Origin: Clostridia bacterium
Lineage (GTDB): Bacteria; Bacillota; Clostridia; Oscillospirales; CAG-272
Length of the DNA: 45,839 bases
Assembly: GCA_017398585.1 (NCBI GenBank)
Contig: JAFQFS010000125.1
Coordinates: 1 to 45,839 of the forward strand
Reading direction: 5' to 3'
In this document: piece by piece, positions 26,694-33,855 of the stretch
Layout: each line of letters opens with the position of its first letter
How positions within the stretch are numbered: position 1 is the stretch's first letter
Translations under genes and position numbers: made by a program
The notes under the pieces: model-generated
What the model saw: the letters and a program-made list of their open reading frames with translations, nothing else
What the model was told of the DNA's origin: nothing
The model's database searches: none

Positions 26694-27932
26694 ATGGCAA
26701 AGATCAAGATCGGCGTATTCGGCGCCGGACGCGGGATGACGATGATCCGTCAGATCCTGCACAGCAAGGAGGCGGAGCTTGTGGCGGTATGCGACAAGTA
26801 CAAGCCCCTTCTCGATGCCTGCAAGCGCGAAGCGGAAGCGGCGGGACTTTACAACATCACCTACTACGAACGCTTTGACGACTTCTTCAACCACGACATG
26901 GACGCGGTCGTCTGTGCGAACTATGCGCACGAACACGCAAAGTTCGGCATCAAGCTGCTCGAATCCGGCCGTCACATCATGACCGAATGTCTGACGATGG
27001 CGAACATGGCGGAAGCGGTGCAGCTTATCGAAACGGTGGAAAAGACGGGTATGGTCTACACCTACGCGGAAAACTACTGCTACACGCCCGTAAGATGGGA
27101 AATGCGCAACATCTACCGTTCGGGCGCACTCGGCGAACTGATGTATGCGGAAGGCGAATACCTGCACGACTGCTCGTCCATCTGGCCGGATATCACCTAC
27201 GGTGAACGCAACCACTGGCGCAACATCATGCCGTCCACGTTCTACTGCACGCACTCCATCGGCCCGATTCTGTACATGACGGGTCTCCGTCCGGTTCAGG
27301 TTTCGGCGTTTGAGACCCCGAACATGCCGTTCATGCGGAATCTCGGCACGGCGTCCGGTTCTCTCGGCATGGAAATCGTGACCCTGAACAACGGTGCGAT
27401 GCTCAAGAGCCTGCACTTCAACATCAAGTCGACGCGTCATTCGAACTACCAGCTGAACGGTGACCTCGGCGGCGTACAGGACCTCGGCAACGGTCAGATC
27501 GCGGTCTACACGGAAGGTCCGAACCAGAACTGCCGCGGCGAACACAAGGTCTACACGCCCTCCCCGATTATCGCAGGTACGGAAAACTCCGGTCACGGCG
27601 GCGGGGACTACTTTACGACGTACTACTTCATCCGCTCGATCCTCGGTGACGAAGTGGCACGCGAACGTGCGATTGACGTTTACGACGCAGTCGATATGTG
27701 TATGCCCGGCACGCTCGGCTACCGTTCCATCGCGAACGGCAACGCGCCGATCAAGCTGCCGAACCTCCGCAACAAGGAAGAACGCGACGCGTACCGGAAC
27801 GATACGTTCTGCACGTTCCCGGAAAGCGCGGGCGACATGTACATTTCCAACAATCTCTGGGGCGATCCCGAAATTCCGGACGAAGTGTTCGAAGAAGTCG
27901 AACGCCGCTGGAAAGCCGGCGAACCGGGTTGA
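26694..27932 (+). CDS. Gfo/Idh/MocA-family oxidoreductase with altered EKP motif
   Basis: The N-terminal Rossmann domain of this 412-residue protein starts GVFGAGRGM (residues 7-15), the dinucleotide-binding turn. The family's usual EKP motif, whose lysine binds substrate and cofactor, reads ECL here (residues 98-100). The C-terminal alpha/beta domain has YAENYCYTPV and THSIGPILYMTG with a probable active-site His. Members oxidise sugars, inositols or glycosides with NAD(P). The missing lysine may mean changed chemistry. CGGAGGA precedes the ATG; a palindromic element and a long hairpin follow. Confidence 0.85.
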   Translation: MAKIKIGVFGAGRGMTMIRQILHSKEAELVAVCDKYKPLLDACKREAEAAGLYNITYYERFDDFFNHDMDAVVCANYAHEHAKFGIKLLESGRHIMTECLTMANMAEAVQLIETVEKTGMVYTYAENYCYTPVRWEMRNIYRSGALGELMYAEGEYLHDCSSIWPDITYGERNHWRNIMPSTFYCTHSIGPILYMTGLRPVQVSAFETPNMPFMRNLGTASGSLGMEIVTLNNGAMLKSLHFNIKSTRHSNYQLNGDLGGVQDLGNGQIAVYTEGPNQNCRGEHKVYTPSPIIAGTENSGHGGGDYFTTYYFIRSILGDEVARERAIDVYDAVDMCMPGTLGYRSIANGNAPIKLPNLRNKEERDAYRNDTFCTFPESAGDMYISNNLWGDPEIPDEVFEEVERRWKAGEPG

Positions 27933-27940
27933 TAGAGGGG

Positions 27941-28000
27941 GATTTCTCGGGAAAACCTTTTTTGAAAAAAAGGTTTTCCCGAACCCTTTCCAAAAAACTT
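27941..28000. repeat. dispersed palindromic element, copy 3
   Basis: The core TCGGGAAAACCTTTTTT with its complement, and the tail GAACCCTTTCCAAAAAACTT. It lies nine bases after the oxidoreductase stop. Confidence 0.83.
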
Positions 28001-28012
28001 TATACTGTGCGG

Positions 28013-28108
28013 ACAGACAGAGAAAGTGCAGATTTGAAGCAACAAAACGGCTGTATAACTTACAGTAATTTTGATACTTCAAATCTGCACTGACGTTGTC
28101 TGTTTTTT
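28013..28108 (+). terminator. very long nested hairpin with T-run between convergent genes
   Basis: ACAGACA (28013-28019) pairs with TGTCTGT (28097-28103). AGTGCAGATTTGAAG (28025-28039) pairs perfectly with 28077-28091. CAAAA/TTTTG and CTGTA/TACAG continue the stem inward. T6 follows at 28103-28108. On the plus strand it should end transcription of the oxidoreductase gene; it is much longer than a normal terminator. Confidence 0.75.
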
Positions 28109-28110
28109 AA

Positions 28111-28140
28111 TTTGAAGGTTTTTGAAAAAGGGGGCGAGGA
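28111..28140. repeat. dispersed palindromic element, partial inverted copy
   Basis: Only the tail AAGGTTTTTGAAAAAGGGGG is present, inverted relative to copy 3, without the palindromic core. It abuts the udk stop. Confidence 0.6.
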
Positions 28141-28141
28141 C

Positions 28142-28759
28142 TCAAATTCCCAAATGTTCTCTTATGTAACTGATGATCATTTCCGCGGCGATGACATTTT
28201 CACCGCCGTCCGGAACGATGATGTTCGCCATGCGTTTTGAAGGTTCGACGTATTTTTCATGCATCGGCTTTACGGTATTCTGATACTGTGCGACAATCGA
28301 ATCGACGGAACGGCCGCGTTCGTGGATATCGCGCATCAGGCGGCGGAGGATGCGGATGTCGGCATCGGTATCGACGAACACGCGCAGATCGAGCAGGTCA
28401 CAGATGGCAGGATCGGAGAAAATGAGGATGCCGTCGACGAGAACGAGCGGACGTGCGGAAAGAAGTCTGGTTTCGGCGGTGCGGTTGTGTTCGCTGTAGT
28501 CGTAGACGGGACATCGGATATCATATCCGTGCCGGAGCATTGTGAGATGTTCGCAGAACAGCTCGTTGTCGAACGCGTCCGGTTCGTCGTAGTTGAGGGC
28601 GGCACGTTCCTCGTAGGAGAGGTCGTCGCGGGCTTTGTAGTAGTCGTCGTGGTTCAGGATGACGGCATGCATGGGGAATCGCTGGGCGAGGACGCGGGTC
28701 AGGGTGGTTTTTCCGCTGCCGGAACCTCCCGCGATGCCGATGGTGAGAATGTTGTTCAT
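28142..28759 (-). CDS. udk: uridine kinase
   Basis: This cytosolic pyrimidine salvage enzyme phosphorylates uridine or cytidine. The 205-residue protein has Walker A GGSGSGKT (residues 11-18), the segment LNHDDYYKA, NYDEPDAFD for nucleoside binding, and PVYDYSEHNR. The end of the protein (QYQNTVKPMHEKYVEPSKRMANIIVP) is typical, split here only for description. AAGGAGG precedes the ATG at 28759. It lies 18 bp after deoD and shares its promoter, which makes a nucleoside salvage pair. Confidence 0.94.
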   Translation of the reverse strand: MNNILTIGIAGGSGSGKTTLTRVLAQRFPMHAVILNHDDYYKARDDLSYEERAALNYDEPDAFDNELFCEHLTMLRHGYDIRCPVYDYSEHNRTAETRLLSARPLVLVDGILIFSDPAICDLLDLRVFVDTDADIRILRRLMRDIHERGRSVDSIVAQYQNTVKPMHEKYVEPSKRMANIIVPDGGENVIAAEMIISYIREHLGI

Positions 28760-28777
28760 ACGGTACCTCCTTCGCTG

Positions 28778-29497
28778 TCAGAGGGTGACGGCGGTTTCAA
28801 GTGCGATTTCCATCATTGCGGTGAAGGTGGTCTGGCGTTCCTCAGCCGTGGTCGCTTCGCCGGTGAGAATGTGGTCGGAAATAGTGAAGAGGGCGAGGGC
28901 ATTCTTTCCTGCGCGTGCGGCGTTCATATAGAGTGCGGCAGATTCCATCTCGATCGCCATGACGCCCATCTTTGCCCACTGAGCTGTGGCGGTCGTGTCG
29001 TCGGTATAGAACGTATCGGAGGAGAGAACGTTGCCGACATGGTAGCGTGCGCCGAGCCGTTCCGCCTGAGCGACGGCGGCGGTCAGGAGCTTATACGACG
29101 CGGTCGGTGCGAACGTGCCGGGAAGTTTGTACTGGGATGCGAAATTGGAGTTGGTGCAGGCACCCATCGCGAAGACGACGTCGCGGACTTTCAGATCCAT
29201 ATTGATCGCACCCGCGGAACCGATGCGGATAATGTTTTCTACATCATAGAAATTGTAAAGTTCGTAGCTGTAGATCCCCATCGAGGGCATGCCCATACCG
29301 CTTGCCATGACGGAGACGGGAGTTCCTTTGTAGGTGCCGGTGTATCCGCCGATGCCGCGGACGTTGTTGACGAGCCGGGCGTCCGTGAGGAAAGTTTCGG
29401 CGATGAACTTCGCACGGAGCGGGTCGCCGGGCATAAGAACGGTTTTTGCGAAATCTTCGGGAGTCGCGGAATTATGAGGGGTGGGGTAGTTTGCCAT
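28778..29497 (-). CDS. deoD: purine-nucleoside phosphorylase, DeoD type
   Basis: This cytosolic hexameric phosphorylase cleaves purine nucleosides with phosphate to base and ribose-1-phosphate. The 239-residue protein has MPGDPLRAKFIAET, GMGMPSMGIYSYEL, RIGSAGA and the substrate-binding VMAIEMESAALY near residue 180, followed by TISDHILTGE. I chose the ATG at 29497, preceded by AGGAGA, which gives the conserved N terminus; an upstream ATG at 29524 lacks a ribosome site. It is first in the deoD-udk transcript. Confidence 0.95.
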   Translation of the reverse strand: MANYPTPHNSATPEDFAKTVLMPGDPLRAKFIAETFLTDARLVNNVRGIGGYTGTYKGTPVSVMASGMGMPSMGIYSYELYNFYDVENIIRIGSAGAINMDLKVRDVVFAMGACTNSNFASQYKLPGTFAPTASYKLLTAAVAQAERLGARYHVGNVLSSDTFYTDDTTATAQWAKMGVMAIEMESAALYMNAARAGKNALALFTISDHILTGEATTAEERQTTFTAMMEIALETAVTL

Positions 29498-29547
29498 ACG
29501 GTTTCTCCTGTTCTGAAGGTTCATGATTCGTGAAGTTCTGTGTTTTT

Positions 29548-29576
29548 ATTATACCTTATGCCGGACGAATTATCAA
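29548..29576 (-). promoter_or_regulatory. sigma-A promoter for deoD-udk
   Basis: On the minus strand TTGATA (29571-29576), a 17-base spacer and TATAAT (29548-29553), 50 bases before the deoD start. Confidence 0.8.
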
Positions 29577-29609
29577 GTAAAAAAACAAAGTCCGGGAGAC
29601 ACACGGACG
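29577..29609 (-). terminator. terminator of coaW
   Basis: On the minus strand GTCCG and CGGAC (29590-29608) form a short stem followed by TTTGTTTTTTT. It lies downstream of the coaW stop and directly beside the deoD promoter. Confidence 0.7.
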
Positions 29610-29656
29610 AATCGGTTCCGGTGTCTTCCGAACTGCTGAAAGTTGCGGGATGCGTA

Positions 29657-29685
29657 TTGATTTTGAGAGGGGATTCTGTTATAAT
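29657..29685 (+). promoter_or_regulatory. consensus-like promoter pointing antisense into coaW
   Basis: TTGATT (29657-29662), 17 bases, then TATAAT (29680-29685). The predicted start at about 29692 is within the 3' end of coaW and would give RNA antisense to it. No plus-strand gene follows until 30688. Confidence 0.5.
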
Positions 29686-29686
29686 T

Positions 29687-30541
29687 TCAGGTAAGATCCA
29701 TCTGACATCCCATGAGTGCGGCACCGATGACGGTACCGAACGAAGAGTTTTCGGGGATGATGAAATTCATGTCGAACATCCGGTTGAGGATATCGAAGAT
29801 CTGCGGAGCCTGTTCTACGGCGGACAGATTGCCGGTGAGGACGATGTCGCGGAGATTATAGTTGCGCGCGGCGAAGATGGAGATCATGCCGATGGTTTCG
29901 AAGACCATGTTGATGATGCCGAGGGCGATGTCCTCGCGGGTTGCGATGTCGCTGACGCTGCCGAAGTTGGATGCAGTCATAATGTCGCCGAAGCCGGGCA
30001 GGATATCTGATTTTGTGATATCGTTGATTTTTAAGTCGATGTTGGCGAGAGAGCCGTTTTTCGCGAGTTCGGAAATGTGGTTCACGTTGTCCATGTTCAG
30101 CATTTTCTTGGAGAGGCCGACGAGCGTGCCTCCGCCGACACCGGTGCCGCCGAGGTATTTCGGTTCCGCACCGCGTTCCGCATAGACGAGGGACGTGCCG
30201 GTGCCGCAGCTCGTGATGAGCGCACGGTCGAGGCCGGAGAGATAGAGCCCGCCGAGTCCGTTGGAAGTGAATTCGGGGACTTTTTCGCACGGCAGGCCGT
30301 AGAGCGGTTTGGTCATATACGATGCGCCGACGCCCGTTACCATGACTTTTTTGATATCTTCAAGAGAAAAATTGTTTGTATCAAGGAATTTGCCGAACGC
30401 GCCGTAGACCGCGGTGATCGGGTCGGTCGCGCGGACAAACAGCGGAGCGATGAGACGGTTTTCGCCGCAGTCGGTGTCAAAACCGACGATTTTCGTCGTG
30501 CTTCCGCCGAGATCGATCCCAATAATAATGCTTTTTGCCAT
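29687..30541 (-). CDS. coaW: type II pantothenate kinase
   Basis: This cytosolic enzyme phosphorylates pantothenate in the first step of coenzyme A synthesis. The 284-residue protein has the ATP-binding IIIGIDLGGSTTKIVGFD at the N terminus, GVGASYMTKPLYG, TSCGTGTSLVYAE and LGGTGVGGGTLVGLSKKML, all typical of type II (CoaW) enzymes. A final VLTGNLSA with GTVIGAALMG completes the acetate-kinase-like fold. The ATG at 30541 gives the family start. It has its own promoter and terminator. Confidence 0.92.
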   Translation of the reverse strand: MAKSIIIGIDLGGSTTKIVGFDTDCGENRLIAPLFVRATDPITAVYGAFGKFLDTNNFSLEDIKKVMVTGVGASYMTKPLYGLPCEKVPEFTSNGLGGLYLSGLDRALITSCGTGTSLVYAERGAEPKYLGGTGVGGGTLVGLSKKMLNMDNVNHISELAKNGSLANIDLKINDITKSDILPGFGDIMTASNFGSVSDIATREDIALGIINMVFETIGMISIFAARNYNLRDIVLTGNLSAVEQAPQIFDILNRMFDMNFIIPENSSFGTVIGAALMGCQMDLT

Positions 30542-30577
30542 TGTATTCTCCCGATCGGTTGTAGTGTGATTAGGAAA

Positions 30578-30606
30578 AGTATAGCACACCTGTCCGGAAA
30601 AATCAA
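30578..30606 (-). promoter_or_regulatory. sigma-A promoter for coaW
   Basis: On the minus strand TTGATT (30601-30606), a 17-base spacer and TATACT (30578-30583), 36 bases before the coaW start. Confidence 0.72.
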
Positions 30607-30687
30607 TGGTTCGCGCGGAAATGGCGCGGGGATTGTAAATAAATATGCAATATTTAAAAATAAAACAAATTCAGAAAGGAATCTGTT

Positions 30688-31533
30688 ATGCTTACTGAAA
30701 GAGATACTGCGCAGGCGGCGGAGCTGCTTGCGGCCAAAAAGCTGTTTATCTTTGACATGGACGGCACCATTTACCTCGGAGGGATCCCGTTTGATTTTGC
30801 TGTTTCCTTCATCAACAAGCTCCGGGCATCCGGACGACGGGTGCTGTTCTTTACGAACAACGCATCCCATTCTCCGGCGTTCTATCTGAAAAAACTGACA
30901 AAGCTCGGTTTTGAGCCGTCTCCGGAAGAAATTTGTACCTCCGGCAACGTTACCGCGGCGTTTCTCACCCGCAAGAGAGCAGGGAAGTGTGTTTACCTCC
31001 TCGGTACCCCCGAACTGCACGAACAGTTCTGCGAAGCGGGCGTTGACCTCGTGAATCAGCCCGATGGTACCTGCGACGGTCGCAAGGCGGACATTGTGGT
31101 CACCAGCTTCGACACGACGCTCGACTACAAAAAGCTCACCGACGCGTGTGATTTTATTCGGTACGGTGCGGAATACCTCTGCACGCATCCCGATTTCAAC
31201 TGCCCGACCGAGACCGGATTTATCCCGGACAGCGGTGCCATTGCGGCGTGTGTCACGGCTTCCACGGGAGTTCTGCCGACCTACTTCGGCAAGCCGTATC
31301 CGGAAACCGTCGAAATGATCTCCGAGATCACGGGCGAGGAAAAGTCCGATATGCTGATCTTCGGCGACCGTCTCTACACCGACATCGCGACCGGCAAGAA
31401 GCATGGTATCACTGCCGCACTCGTCCTCACCGGAGAGACCAAAATGGCGGATGTGGACGCGGCGACGGACGATGAAAAGCCGGATGTTCTGCTTGATTCG
31501 CTGGCATCGGCGGACAAGCTGATCTTCGGCTGA
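30688..31533 (+). CDS. HAD-IIA family phosphatase (NagD-like)
   Basis: The 281-residue cytosolic HAD phosphatase has motif I FDMDGTIYLGG (nucleophile D23), motif II FFTNNAS, the type IIA cap between motifs II and III, KPYPETVEMI with the conserved Lys, and GDRLYTDIATGKKHGI as motif IV. The family hydrolyses small phosphates such as p-nitrophenyl phosphate or nucleotides. AAAGGA precedes the ATG. Its stop is two bases from the stop of the convergent spoIIP. Confidence 0.9.
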   Translation: MLTERDTAQAAELLAAKKLFIFDMDGTIYLGGIPFDFAVSFINKLRASGRRVLFFTNNASHSPAFYLKKLTKLGFEPSPEEICTSGNVTAAFLTRKRAGKCVYLLGTPELHEQFCEAGVDLVNQPDGTCDGRKADIVVTSFDTTLDYKKLTDACDFIRYGAEYLCTHPDFNCPTETGFIPDSGAIAACVTASTGVLPTYFGKPYPETVEMISEITGEEKSDMLIFGDRLYTDIATGKKHGITAALVLTGETKMADVDAATDDEKPDVLLDSLASADKLIFG

Positions 31534-31535
31534 GA

Positions 31536-32732
31536 TTAACCGAGAATTTCTTCCGCAAGATGGTCCGCAAAGCGTTCCGCGGAAGTTTTGACTTCTTCAA
31601 GCGTGGAAGCGCAGGAACCGATTTCCACAAGAAGCGAGCCGGGCGTATACTGTTCGTTGAACGAGGCGGAGCGGAGGTTGATGCTGCGCATCAGCGTCGT
31701 GCATTCGCCGTACAGACTTTTCTGAAGACGTGCCGCGAGGGCGAGGTTGTCCCGCCATCCGGTGTGTCCCGAGCCGCCGTGATCCGTCCCGACGACAAAC
31801 ATCATCTGGGCGGCGGATCGGCCGTCAAGCTCTGTGACGGGGCTGACCCAGCCGTCGTCCGACAGGATCGAGTCGCGGTGGATGTCGATGATATAGGAGA
31901 TCGACGGATAATCCGCTATGTACTGCCGGATGGCAAGAGCGGCTTTGTAGTAGGCCATGTTGAAATCCGGATAGTCGAACTGTTCGGTGCAGTGGAGGAC
32001 GGGAATGCCGTTCTCTGTCAGCCGGTCTGCGATGACGTTCCCGACGGCGATGACATTTCTGCCGGCGTCCCTGCTGCGGAAATCGTCGGCGTATGTGTCG
32101 GCGTACGATTCCGTGGCATGGGTATGCAGGATCAGGACGACCGGAGCGGTATCTCCGTACATCTCCACGAGTTCGCGGTACGGCGGGATCACACGACCGG
32201 TTTCCGCCAGGGTGTTCAGATCGGCATCGTACGGGGTTTCGTTGACGAGTCCGAGGGCATTTTCCTCCGGGGAGGACATGTCCAGACGGTACAGCGGAAA
32301 ATCCGGAATCAGTTCGCCTGATTCGGGTTCCGCCAGGGGAGCTGACGGGAGAGAGCTGCTGTCTTTCGGGAGAGTGACCGTGTTTTCGTTCATTTTTGCG
32401 GTTTCCGTAAATCGGACGTACTCTGCGCCTCCGGTGAACTCGCCGAGTGCCGCTTTCAGAATCTGTACGGCGGTGAATTCCGTTTCGCGGAGCGACGTTA
32501 CTGCGAGTACGGCATAAACGGTCACGGCGGCTGCGAGAAGCACCGACGGGAACACACGGAGTACAGCGGTACGGCAGATGCGGCGGAAAACGCAGCCTTT
32601 GGTGCCGGTAGTCTGCGGCTGTTCTTCGGCAGATTCTTTGCGGAACGGTTCCGGAAGAGCGGCCGGGAGTTCTGCAGCGGGTGTATCTTTGGGTACCACA
32701 ATGGTTTCGGGTGAGGATCGTTCTTCATCCAT
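31536..32732 (-). CDS. spoIIP: stage II sporulation protein P
   Basis: SpoIIP is a peptidoglycan amidase/endopeptidase that drives septal wall thinning and engulfment with SpoIID and SpoIIM. This 398-residue copy has a cytoplasmic N-terminal stretch of about 58 residues, one membrane helix (about 60-80) and an extracytoplasmic domain. The zinc site includes LILHTHATESY (H203, H205), then DIHRDS, and FNEQYTPGSLLVEIGS. The NET motif (LGLVNETPYD) is also kept. AAGGAGG precedes the ATG. It follows gpr by 66 bp, the same order as in Bacillus. Confidence 0.95.
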   Translation of the reverse strand: MDEERSSPETIVVPKDTPAAELPAALPEPFRKESAEEQPQTTGTKGCVFRRICRTAVLRVFPSVLLAAAVTVYAVLAVTSLRETEFTAVQILKAALGEFTGGAEYVRFTETAKMNENTVTLPKDSSSLPSAPLAEPESGELIPDFPLYRLDMSSPEENALGLVNETPYDADLNTLAETGRVIPPYRELVEMYGDTAPVVLILHTHATESYADTYADDFRSRDAGRNVIAVGNVIADRLTENGIPVLHCTEQFDYPDFNMAYYKAALAIRQYIADYPSISYIIDIHRDSILSDDGWVSPVTELDGRSAAQMMFVVGTDHGGSGHTGWRDNLALAARLQKSLYGECTTLMRSINLRSASFNEQYTPGSLLVEIGSCASTLEEVKTSAERFADHLAEEILG

Positions 32733-32775
32733 GATTTTTCTCCTCCTTCTGCGTACGGTGATAGGAATTCACCAC

Positions 32776-32783
32776 ATTATATG
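32776..32783 (-). promoter_or_regulatory. CATATAAT -10-like box between gpr and spoIIP
   Basis: On the minus strand CATATAAT lies 43 bases before the spoIIP start. It resembles both sigma-A and sigma-E -10 elements; no convincing -35 was found, so its use is uncertain. Confidence 0.3.
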
Positions 32784-32798
32784 CGCAGACCGGAGAAT

Positions 32799-33599
32799 TT
32801 AGACTTGCGCGGCGGTGATTTCCGCGTTTCCCGAGAGGGCGAGGTTTACCGCTCCTGCGATCACACCGGCGTAGCAGTCCGCGATCGTGTCTGTTTCAGC
32901 ACGGGTTACGAACATCGGCTCTCCGGTGAATGATTCGTCCAGCAGATCCGCACGGATCACCATCGGAACGCCGAGTGAAATGACCGGACGGTGCATCGTT
33001 TCACGGGTGATGGCGGACGCACTGTGCGCCAGAGCTGAACCGGGCGTCATACCTTCGTCGGTGATCTGGAGGACGGTCTGGAGCCGTTCCCGCGTCCGTG
33101 CGGCGACGGAGTCGGCTGTCAGGATCACGTCGGCATCCATGTGGTCTGCGAGCAGTGCGATCTGCTTGGCTGTGTCGAGCCCCGTGCGTGACGGAACGCC
33201 GGGACGGACAGCAGCGATCTCCGGAAATCCGAGATCCGTCAGCAGGCGGTCGCCGCGTGTCACAAGGATCCGGTCGCAGGTTTTCGGACCGACGGCGTCG
33301 GAGGCGAGGTTCGGATTTCCGATCCCCGCAAAGAGGATGCGGGCGTTCCGGCAGACTCCTGCGGCGCGGAGATAATCCGAGAGAATCGCTGCGCAGAGAC
33401 GGATGCAGCGGCGGCGGTCATCGGCGGGGGACTGCCAGAGTTTTCCTGTCACGACAGTGTGATAGCGGCTGTTTCCATGAGCGGCGGTATGGACGGAAAA
33501 TCCCATCCGTTCGTACGTTTCCGCGGATGCGGCATGGACCGGATGGGAGGCGTCCATGCCGAAATTTTCGATCATCAGATCGCTTTTTCGGTAATTCAT
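32799..33599 (-). CDS. gpr: GPR germination endopeptidase, short form
   Basis: GPR degrades small acid-soluble spore proteins during germination. The family phrases are GIGNPNLASDAVGPKTCDRI, VTRGD, AVRPGVPSRTGLDTA, ADVILTADSVAARTRERL, LQITDEGMTPGSA and VISLGVPMVI. The ATG at 33599 with GGAGG upstream gives 266 residues, against about 370 in Bacillus. The N terminus lacks the usual RTDLA-type propeptide motif and reads ENFGMDASHP instead. It is first in a gpr-spoIIP transcript. Confidence 0.9.
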   Translation of the reverse strand: MNYRKSDLMIENFGMDASHPVHAASAETYERMGFSVHTAAHGNSRYHTVVTGKLWQSPADDRRRCIRLCAAILSDYLRAAGVCRNARILFAGIGNPNLASDAVGPKTCDRILVTRGDRLLTDLGFPEIAAVRPGVPSRTGLDTAKQIALLADHMDADVILTADSVAARTRERLQTVLQITDEGMTPGSALAHSASAITRETMHRPVISLGVPMVIRADLLDESFTGEPMFVTRAETDTIADCYAGVIAGAVNLALSGNAEITAAQV

Positions 33600-33757
33600 C
33601 GTGTTCTTCCTCCGTGTATTGCGTCGCTGCTGTATTTTTTGCCCGACGCAGACACGTTTATAAAGATTTTTATTCAAATTGCGTGTGAAAGTTGCACAAA
33701 AAAAGAAGTTGTAATTGTGCATGTGGATGAAACTTGTGTTTTATATAAAAGAACATG

Positions 33758-33786
33758 TTGATTATCTCTGAAAAAAGTGTTATAAT
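33758..33786 (+). promoter_or_regulatory. sigma-A promoter for the oligopeptide-binding protein gene
   Basis: TTGATT (33758-33763), a 17-base spacer and TATAAT (33781-33786). A hairpin TGCACA/TGTGCA lies upstream, near 33692-33720, and could be an operator. The leader is about 63 bases. Confidence 0.85.
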
Positions 33787-33855
33787 GTGGTGAGTTAAAA
33801 TAACCCGTATCACTACGCTTTATTAAAAGAAAGCACGAGGAGGATTTACTGAATC

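Noticed and set aside
29540-30010. Plus-strand open frame downstream of the antisense promoter
   Set aside because: Most of it mirrors coaW on the other strand, it starts upstream of the promoter, and it has no ribosome site or domain.
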